This document shows, piece by piece, positions 6,884 through 11,167 of a stretch of DNA of 11,167 nt. A model generated the notes under the pieces. The model saw only the letters and a program-made list of their open reading frames with translations. It was not told the origin of the DNA and made no database searches. The first letter of the stretch is position 1, and each line of letters starts with the position of its first letter. The DNA comes from an uncultured bacterium. GTDB lineage: Bacteria; Patescibacteriota; Microgenomatia; UBA1400; PJMF01. Made by a program: the position numbers and the translations under genes. Location of the stretch: positions 1 through 11,167 of the forward strand of contig CAJBWJ010000016.1 of assembly GCA_903959355.1 (NCBI GenBank), written 5' to 3'.

Positions 6884-8107
6884 ATGTCTGATCTTTCTAA
6901 GCCTTTGGCTGCACTTATTCGTCCAGAATCTCTAAATGATTTTGTTGGCCAAGAACATCTAGTTGGTGTTGGTAGACCAATCAGGGCGGCTATGGATCTG
7001 CAAGCTGTTTTTTCGATGATTTTTTGGGGTCCTCCAGGAGTAGGCAAGACTACTTTGGCTAGAATTATCGCCAAAGAAAGCGATCGAGAGTTCATTGAGA
7101 TCTCTGCTGTTTCTGCTGGTAAAGCTGATATTCGCAAAATCGTTGAAGATGGTCGCAAGCAAAAAGGCTTACTAGAAGATTATCGTTCTCCAATTCTTTT
7201 TGTAGATGAAATCCACCGTTTCAATAAAGCTCAGCAAGATTATCTTCTGCCTTTTGTAGAAGAGGGAATTTTGATCTTGATTGGGGCGACCACCGAGAAT
7301 CCTTCCTTTGAAATTATTTCGCCACTTCTTTCACGCATGCGAGTTTTTATTTTTAAGGCTCTTAGTGAAGAAGAGATGAAAAAAGTATTAAAAATGGCAG
7401 TCAAAAAAATTCATGAAACTCTGAAATTAATAAATAAGAAAGCCAAAAAAATAGCTGTACCAGTTAAAAGCGAAGAGTTTCTACTTAATTACAGCGCTGG
7501 TGATGCGCGTAAATTATTGACCCTAGTAGACAACACTTTTACGCTCTATGCGAACTTAGAGCTTGAATCACTTAAAAATTCTTTGCAATCTAAACACCTA
7601 AGCTACGATAAAAAGGGCGCCGAGCACTATGAAACTATTAGTGCCTTTATCAAAAGCATGCGAGCTAGCAATGCCGATGCCGCTGTTTATTATTTGGCTA
7701 GAATGGTGGAAGCCGGCGAGGATCCACTTTTCATTGCTCGCCGCATGGTCATCTTTGCTTCAGAAGATATTGGCTTAGCTGCGCCAACTGCCTTAGTTGT
7801 TGCCAACGCTGTTTTTAGTGCCTGTCAAATTATTGGCTATCCAGAATGTGCCATCAACCTTGCTCATGGTGTGACTTACTTGGCTAATGCACCAAAGAAT
7901 CGTACTTCCTATGATGCTTTGCGCGCTGCTCAAGCAGATGTACAGGCTTATGGCAACCTCGATATTCCTCTCAATCTCAAAAATGCTGACACTAAACTTC
8001 TCAAAGAAATTGGCTACGGTAAAGGATATGAAATGTATCCTGGCAAAGAGACTAGTTTGCTGCCTGATAAGTTAAAAGGTAAAAAGTATCTTAAGGTTAA
8101 AAAATAA
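6884..8107 (+). CDS. rarA: Replication-associated recombination protein A (RarA/MgsA), AAA+ ATPase
   Basis: RarA is a clamp-loader-like AAA+ ATPase that acts at stalled replication forks with single-stranded DNA-binding protein. In this 407-residue protein the Walker A box is GPPGVGKT (49-56), Walker B is ILFVDEIHRF (104-113), sensor 1 is GATTENPSF (134-142), the arginine-finger region is LLSRMRVF (148-155), and sensor 2 is GDARKLL (206-212). The C-terminal tetramerisation part has the strongly conserved SMRASNADAAVYYLARM and the stretch with FASEDIGLA. N-terminal PLAALIRPESLNDFVGQEHL is the usual start, so the ATG at 6884 is secure. A lysine-rich insert (about 171-196) before the sensor 2 helix is longer than I would expect but should not affect the core. 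It follows typA on the same strand and has its own promoter. Confidence 0.97.
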   Translation: MSDLSKPLAALIRPESLNDFVGQEHLVGVGRPIRAAMDLQAVFSMIFWGPPGVGKTTLARIIAKESDREFIEISAVSAGKADIRKIVEDGRKQKGLLEDYRSPILFVDEIHRFNKAQQDYLLPFVEEGILILIGATTENPSFEIISPLLSRMRVFIFKALSEEEMKKVLKMAVKKIHETLKLINKKAKKIAVPVKSEEFLLNYSAGDARKLLTLVDNTFTLYANLELESLKNSLQSKHLSYDKKGAEHYETISAFIKSMRASNADAAVYYLARMVEAGEDPLFIARRMVIFASEDIGLAAPTALVVANAVFSACQIIGYPECAINLAHGVTYLANAPKNRTSYDALRAAQADVQAYGNLDIPLNLKNADTKLLKEIGYGKGYEMYPGKETSLLPDKLKGKKYLKVKK

Positions 8108-8112
8108 ACATT

Positions 8113-8191
8113 TTAGGCTATGCACAGCATCTTTCGTACCAGCTGTTTTTTGCTTGTGCAAAAAAGCAGGGTCCGAAATATAATAGCCTAG
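8113..8191. other. Strongly self-complementary 79-bp element, possible structured RNA or palindromic repeat
   Basis: An outer perfect 8-bp inverted repeat, TAGGCTAT (8114-8121) with ATAGCCTA (8183-8190), encloses a long imperfect hairpin from 8132 to 8178. From the tip, TTTTTTGC (8146-8153) pairs with GCAAAAAA (8158-8165) around a TTGT loop. CTG (8143-8145) pairs with CAG (8167-8169) past a bulged G. ACC (8138-8140) pairs with GGT (8170-8172). After one mismatch, TTTCG (8132-8136) pairs with CGAAA (8174-8178). That is about 19 inner and 8 outer base pairs in 79 bases. It starts 5 bases after the rarA stop. No T-tract follows either arm, so it is not a classical intrinsic terminator. It overlaps the predicted promoter of tRNA-Arg. 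It could be a 3' UTR processing or stability element, an ncRNA, or a REP/MITE-like unit. Confidence 0.5.
8154..8184 (+). promoter_or_regulatory. Probable promoter of the tRNA-Arg/transporter/tRNA-Ser unit
   Basis: A perfect TATAAT lies at 8179-8184, which predicts a start near 8191, about 24 bases before the tRNA-Arg. The best -35 is TTGTGC (8154-8159) at a long 19-base spacing, so it is weak. Both boxes fall inside the 8113-8191 inverted-repeat element. Confidence 0.45.
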
Positions 8192-8214
8192 TTCTTTAAT
8201 TAAAATTCAAATAA

Positions 8215-8289
8215 GCACCCATAGCTCAGTCTGGATAGAGCGTTTGTTTGCGGAACAAAAGATCGTGCGTTCGAATCGCACTGGGTGCA
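8215..8289 (+). tRNA. tRNA-Arg, anticodon GCG
   Basis: A full cloverleaf can be drawn. The acceptor is GCACCCA with TGGGTGC, the D stem is GCTC/GAGC, the anticodon stem TTTGT/ACAAA encloses loop TTGCGGA (8248-8254), and T stem GTGCG/CGCAC encloses loop TTCGAAT. The discriminator is A (8289). The anticodon GCG is at 8250-8252 and reads CGC, plus CGT by G:U wobble. C35 and A20, both known arginine identity elements, are present. No CCA is encoded; CAAAAG follows. Most bacteria decode these codons with an inosine-modified ACG anticodon, so GCG is unusual. The transporter ATG begins 8 bases downstream. Confidence 0.95.
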
Positions 8290-8297
8290 CAAAAGAC

Positions 8298-9209
8298 ATG
8301 AGTAAATCCAAATTAGCTTTTATCAACGTTTTTTTACTTTCCTTATTTTGGGCTTTGCAAATCCTTACTAGTAAAATGGGTTTTACAGCTGGTGCCAAAG
8401 CCATTCCTTTTACCCTTCAATCAGCCTTTGTGGCTTTAATTCTTCTAAGCCTCATCGTTTTACCTAAACACTACAAACAAATTATTTCTTTACCGAAAAA
8501 AGTTCTCCTAGGTTTGCTTTTGGCCAATGCGATTCATTTTGGTTTTGGTGGATTTTTTAGTAATTCTGGAGTAGCTATGACCTCGGCAGTGAATGCTGGT
8601 TTTTTGGTTAAATTTGCTCTGGTGACAACTATTCTTTTAGCTTGGATTTTTCTCAAAGAAAAAATGACTTGGACAAAGGCCATAGCAGTGCTAATTATGG
8701 TTTTTGGTAGTTACTTAATCTCCACCAAAGGCCAACCCATCGTCCCTAAAATTGGCGATCTCTTGATTGTTTTGGCTTGTTTCTCTTGGTCCATTGGTAA
8801 CATTTTGGTCAGAAAAGCCATTAAAGACACCGAAGTTAGTGGTGATGTAGTTTCATTCCTTCGTCCAATCGCCGGCATTCCAGTGCTTTTGTTTTTTGTC
8901 CTGCTTTCACCTTTATACCCAGCTCAAATTCAAAATGTCTTCAATGCTAATTATTTCGATTTCCGTTTCTATCCTTATGTTATTGGCAGCGGTATTTTTA
9001 CAGCTTTGCTATGGATCTTTCTCAACCGTACCCTCAAAGTCGCCACCGCCTCCTATATGACCATGATGTCGATGATGACCTCAGTCTTTGTCGCCATCCT
9101 CGCAGTCCTAATACTTAAAGAACAAATTGTTCTCGCTCAAATCTTTGGCGGCATCCTAACCATACTTGCGGGTATAATAACTCATTATTCCGGCGTAGAT
9201 AAAAAGTAA
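8298..9209 (+). CDS. EamA/DMT-family transporter
   Basis: A 303-residue inner-membrane protein of the drug/metabolite transporter superfamily, with two EamA repeats and about ten predicted membrane helices. The first repeat starts at FINVFLLSLFWALQILTSK and ends near the helix before LKEKMTWTKAIAVLIMVFG, the usual end of an EamA half. The second has LVLACFSWSIGNILVRK-like sequence near the middle and ends with LKEQIVLAQIFGGILTILAG, the matching motif of the C-terminal half. The substrate cannot be predicted. I chose the ATG at 8298: an upstream in-frame TTG at 8244 lies inside the tRNA-Arg and cannot be a real start. The gene sits between tRNA-Arg (8 bases) and tRNA-Ser (9 bases), so its mRNA probably forms by tRNA processing on both sides. 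No Shine-Dalgarno is seen. Confidence 0.9.
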   Translation: MSKSKLAFINVFLLSLFWALQILTSKMGFTAGAKAIPFTLQSAFVALILLSLIVLPKHYKQIISLPKKVLLGLLLANAIHFGFGGFFSNSGVAMTSAVNAGFLVKFALVTTILLAWIFLKEKMTWTKAIAVLIMVFGSYLISTKGQPIVPKIGDLLIVLACFSWSIGNILVRKAIKDTEVSGDVVSFLRPIAGIPVLLFFVLLSPLYPAQIQNVFNANYFDFRFYPYVIGSGIFTALLWIFLNRTLKVATASYMTMMSMMTSVFVAILAVLILKEQIVLAQIFGGILTILAGIITHYSGVDKK

Positions 9210-9218
9210 TTTAAAAAA

Positions 9219-9300
9219 GGAAGGGTCGCATAGCGGCTATTGCATCAGCCTCGAAAACTGACGCCTTCGGGCACCGCGGGTTCGAGTCCCGCCCCTTCCG
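9219..9300 (+). tRNA. tRNA-Ser, anticodon CGA
   Basis: This is a class II tRNA. The acceptor is GGAAGGG with CCCTTCC, and the D arm has a 3-bp stem, GCA/TGC. Anticodon stem TCAGC/ACTGA has one C-A mismatch next to loop CTCGAAA (9250-9256), with anticodon CGA at 9252-9254. The long variable arm is closed by GCC-TTCG-GGC. T stem GCGGG/CCCGC encloses TTCGAGT, and the discriminator is G (9300), as expected for serine. No CCA is encoded. It decodes TCG codons. It begins 9 bases after the transporter stop and marks the boundary to an AT-rich accessory-looking stretch. Confidence 0.95.
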
Positions 9301-9579
9301 CAAGTATCACAAATTATCTTGATAGACCCATCCTTTTCTTGTATTAGACTGATGTGACCGACCTTATTTTGATCGAAAAAGATCAATTCTTGTTTTACAG
9401 CCTGTATCTATGAAAGTTGCTCGTTATAACGACGTTGCTGACATATAAATATTTAAAAAAAACGAGTTATAATTAATTTTGATTTAATAATATCAAAATT
9501 CTAAAACTTGCTTCTTTAATAAGTCTAGAAAATCAAATAAAGATGGTAATTGGCTTAATTGAGGATTGATAACTAAAAT
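9301..9579. other. Stretch without a convincing gene, possible recombination boundary
   Basis: I see no real gene in these 279 bases. They hold two small inverted repeats (TTGATC-GAAAAA-GATCAA at 9369-9386 and a 9-bp stem at 9475-9500), a 10-bp palindrome CGTTATAACG (9422-9431), two TATAAT/TATAAA-like boxes (9468-9473 and 9444-9449), and a 12-codon frame, MKVARYNDVADI, at 9410-9448. No clear terminator follows tRNA-Ser, and no copy of the tRNA 3' end is visible further on. Confidence 0.5.
9475..9500. repeat. Perfect 9-bp inverted repeat
   Basis: AATTTTGAT (9475-9483) and ATCAAAATT (9492-9500) flank an 8-base AT-only spacer. It overlaps or follows a TATAAT at 9468-9473. No T-run follows on either strand, so an operator or protein-binding dyad is as likely as a weak terminator. 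In such AT-rich DNA a chance origin is possible. Confidence 0.4.
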
Positions 9580-10009
9580 ATGCTATTTTTTCCACCAAAT
9601 GAAGGTAAACTTATCGACGAAATAATTGGGGAAGCAGACAATCGACTTTTTTTGGCCAGATTATTATGACCATGAAATCAAAGAGTTTGACAAATATTTA
9701 ATGTTTTTATCAAAAGTGAGACTCAGATACGGTTTTCTTACAGATAAAATTCTTTTTATTGTTTACTTTTTATCGATATTTGTTTCGATATTAAATACTT
9801 TTATATTTGGAAATAACTTATATATATATTTGTTTACAATTTTTATTTGTGGAATTGTTTTTTCTAGATTGAATTGGGAAGCTGGGATAAGTGCTGGATG
9901 GGAAGCAAAAAAAAGACTTTCTGATAGAGAAATTTTTTTGAAAAACATAGAAATAGATAAGCTAAATCAACAAATGGATAATTTAAAAACAAAAAAACAT
10001 AAAACATAA
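9580..10009 (+). CDS. Small two-helix membrane protein of unknown function, possibly frameshifted near its 5' end
   Basis: I do not recognise this protein. The main frame runs from a TTG at 9626 to the TAA at 10009 (127 codons). An acidic N-terminal segment, PDYYDHEIKEFDKY, is followed by two membrane helices (about residues 41-61 and 64-82), then a charged helical tail (about 92-122) that may form a coiled coil and ends in lysines. An ATG at 9580 opens a second frame of 29 codons (MLFFPPNEGKLIDEIIGEAD and on) that ends at 9669. Removing one T from the T7 run at 9647-9653 would join the two frames into one protein of about 142 residues. It may be a sequencing error, a disrupted gene, slippage at the T7 run, or simply a gene starting at TTG 9626. 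The layout of two helices plus a helical tail resembles SLATT-type or holin-like small proteins, but that is weak. Codon use is much more AT-rich than in the core genes, so transfer is likely. Confidence 0.45.
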
Positions 10010-10014
10010 AAAGA

Positions 10015-10134
10015 TTAAGCTTTAATTAATTGCCTATTCTTTAAAACTAATTTAGTTTCAATGCATTTAATGATTGCTTGTCTATCTTCAGCAGACCCAG
10101 TTTTTAAAATATGTTCTAAATAAGTTTTGGCCAT
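10015..10134 (-). pseudogene. 39-codon frame resembling the C-terminal tail of a serine recombinase
   Basis: This frame begins with ATG at 10134, inside the permease 3' end but in another frame, and ends with TAA at 10015-10017. Its sequence includes ILKTGSAEDRQAIIKCIET and then KLVLKNRQLIKA. The spacing of G, E, K/R, I, S/T and the final LxLK(D/N)(R/K)xL fits what I recall of the C-terminal tails of large serine recombinases, without gaps. The same frame stays open upstream through the permease region, as expected if a recombinase 3' end had been joined here. Alternatively it is a real small gene: AGAAGG sits 7 bases before its ATG. I favour a mobile-element scar, with low certainty; no database search was possible. 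Confidence 0.35.
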
Positions 10135-11036
10135 TTCATTGCCTTCTTGAGAATCAAAGCTTCTGGAATCGATAAAGTTACTGTTGCCGTCATAAAGGCC
10201 AAAGCCGTACCAATTAGCACACCTTTGCCTACCAAGGCCTCCATGACAGGGATCACGCTCACTGAATTAGCATAAAGAGGCACACCTAGTAGTGTTGCAG
10301 CAGGCACACTCCACCAAGCTTTCATTCCCAGATACTTTTCAATCAAAGTTTGTGGAATAAAACCATGAATAATTGCACCAATAGCTACTCCTAAAATTAC
10401 ATAAGGATAAACTTTTTTGGTAATCTCAAAGCCGTCATTCCACCACAATGCCAATCTTTCTTTTAGTGTTGGTTCTACGCCTTTATTTTCACTTAGCAGA
10501 GTATTTTTGTTTTTAAATTTAAGTAGAGCTGGCTCTACATATTTTTCCATATGCAGTCGTTGAATCAGCATCCCTCCAGCAATACTAATGGCGATTCCAA
10601 TTATGTTGTAAAGGATAGTAGTTCTCAAACCAAACAAAGCTGGAAATAGGAATAGCGAAGATTCGTTAATCAATGGTGAACTAATCAAAAAAGCAAAGGT
10701 AATGCCCAGTGGTATGCCAGCACTGAGAAATCCAATAAATAAAGGAATTGAAGAGCAAGAACAGAATGGCGTCATCATTCCTAACAAGACTGCAAATAAA
10801 TAATCCAAGCCGAACCAGCGTCTTTTAGTTAGCAAATCACGCACTTTTTCCATTGGAAAATAATAGCGAGTGATAGCCATTACATAATTAATCACTAACA
10901 GTAACAAACCAATTTTAATCACATCATAGATAAAAAAATTGACGCTATCGCCCCAGTAAGAACCCTGAGTGATTGTCATTAAACGATAAGTAATCAGATC
11001 GGCGAACGATTGGATTGGTAAAAAAATATCAATCAT
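10116..11036 (-). CDS. PF03773-type permease (ArsP/DUF318 family), C-terminus apparently shortened
   Basis: A 306-residue inner-membrane permease. The family signature is clear: GMMTPFCSCSSIPLFIGFLS (86-105), with C92 and C94, followed by AGIPLG and SSPLINE (119-125), and in the second half GVPLYANSVSVIPVMEAL. Several members export arsenic species, but the substrate here is unknown. About eight membrane helices are visible. As I recall, relatives continue after the LKKAMKW-like segment with one more hydrophobic helix; here a TAG follows KWPKLI at once and no frame downstream is hydrophobic, so the last helix seems lost. The ATG at 11036 directly follows the stop of the thioredoxin-like gene, with GGAGGA at 11051-11046, 9 bases upstream, the only well-placed Shine-Dalgarno in the window. 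The thioredoxin-plus-permease pair points to a thiol/metal(loid) handling operon whose start and regulator lie outside the window. Confidence 0.9.
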   Translation of the reverse strand: MIDIFLPIQSFADLITYRLMTITQGSYWGDSVNFFIYDVIKIGLLLLVINYVMAITRYYFPMEKVRDLLTKRRWFGLDYLFAVLLGMMTPFCSCSSIPLFIGFLSAGIPLGITFAFLISSPLINESSLFLFPALFGLRTTILYNIIGIAISIAGGMLIQRLHMEKYVEPALLKFKNKNTLLSENKGVEPTLKERLALWWNDGFEITKKVYPYVILGVAIGAIIHGFIPQTLIEKYLGMKAWWSVPAATLLGVPLYANSVSVIPVMEALVGKGVLIGTALAFMTATVTLSIPEALILKKAMKWPKLI

Positions 11037-11167
11037 TTAACACATTCCTCCGCAGCTACATTTGTGTTTTACCTCGATTTTTGTGTTACCTCCAATGACT
11101 TCTTTAATTTTCTCTAAACTTGGTAAAAATCCCACCAAAGCTGGTTTACCATCAATTGCCAAAACTG
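11037..11167 (-). CDS. Thioredoxin-like small redox-active disulfide protein, C-terminal part only
   Basis: Forty-two residues are visible, open from the window edge (first full codon at 11165) to a TAA at 11039-11037 that abuts the permease ATG. The sequence VLAIDGKPALVGFLPSLEKI is the usual last strand-loop-strand and helix of the small thioredoxin-fold (TM0996/MTH895-type, redox-active disulfide protein 2) family. The active-site CxxC would lie upstream, outside the window. The protein ends in a short cysteine-rich tail, KHKCSCGGMC, with three cysteines that could bind a metal or relay disulfides. Its immediate contact with the permease suggests translational coupling and a shared role, for example reduction or delivery of a metal or metalloid thiol substrate to the permease. 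Confidence 0.8.
   Translation of the reverse strand, partial: VLAIDGKPALVGFLPSLEKIKEVIGGNTKIEVKHKCSCGGMC

Noticed and set aside
6959..7162. Minus-strand open frames inside rarA, and similar ones inside typA, the helicase and the HAD gene
   Set aside because: They are antisense shadows of conserved genes with no start signals or recognisable domains.
8143..8169. Intrinsic terminator of rarA
   Set aside because: The hairpin is strong, but no T-run follows its 3' arm and the stem is AT-rich near the loop.
8116..8189. A degenerate third tRNA (GGCTAT/ATAGCC as acceptor, CAGC/GCTG as D stem, 74 bases)
   Set aside because: There is no workable T arm, position 33 is not T, and the stronger pairing is a single long hairpin that conflicts with a cloverleaf.
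8244..8297. Extended N-terminus of the EamA transporter from a TTG at 8244
   Set aside because: These codons are the anticodon and T arms of tRNA-Arg; the transporter sequence proper begins at the ATG 8298.
9276..11167. Attachment-site duplication of the tRNA-Ser 3' end
   Set aside because: I looked for a second copy of the T arm and acceptor end downstream and saw none in the window.
1..11167. Reassigned UGA codon (as in some CPR lineages)
   Set aside because: No conserved gene needs UGA readthrough, and the pseudouridine synthase frame ends in TGA.
1..11167. CRISPR array, transposase or insertion sequence, rRNA
   Set aside because: I saw no regularly spaced repeats, no intact transposase and no rRNA-like sequence.

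Overview
The window is about 11.2 kb of AT-rich bacterial DNA using the standard code: TAA, TAG and TGA all end recognisable genes. It carries conserved core genes (queA, an RsuA/RluB-type pseudouridine synthase, typA, rarA, two tRNAs). Several features recall a Patescibacteria/CPR-type genome: compact genes, almost no Shine-Dalgarno sequences at the core genes, tRNAs without an encoded CCA, a tRNA-Arg with a GCG anticodon, and an unrecognised zincin-like protein. That placement is an inference; no single marker proves it.

Positions 1-3661, plus strand: the 3' part of queA, a short SF1B RecD/Dda-like helicase, a pseudouridine synthase with its own promoter, and an overlapping HAD phosphatase. 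A minus-strand gene at 3605-4885 for a putative HExxH metallopeptidase meets the HAD gene tail to tail with a 57-bp overlap. It is divergent from typA across a 91-bp spacer holding a perfect dyad and a misplaced strong Shine-Dalgarno sequence.

Positions 4962-8107: typA (ribosome-associated GTPase) and rarA (replication/recombination AAA+ ATPase). Each has a -10 box only 8-9 bases before its ATG, so both are predicted to make leaderless mRNAs. After rarA lies an unexplained, strongly self-complementary 79-bp element (8113-8191), the best candidate here for an undescribed structured RNA or palindromic element.

Positions 8215-9300: tRNA-Arg(GCG), an EamA-family transporter and tRNA-Ser(CGA), separated by only 8 and 9 bases, which suggests one transcript.

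Positions 9301-11167 look like an accessory region. There are about 280 bases with no convincing gene, then a small two-helix membrane protein whose 5' part seems frameshifted at a T7 run. On the minus strand there is a thioredoxin-like gene (partial) abutting a PF03773-type permease. The permease appears to lack its last membrane helix and runs into a 39-codon frame resembling the C-terminal tail of a serine recombinase. This suggests a recombination scar between tRNA-Ser and the permease operon.
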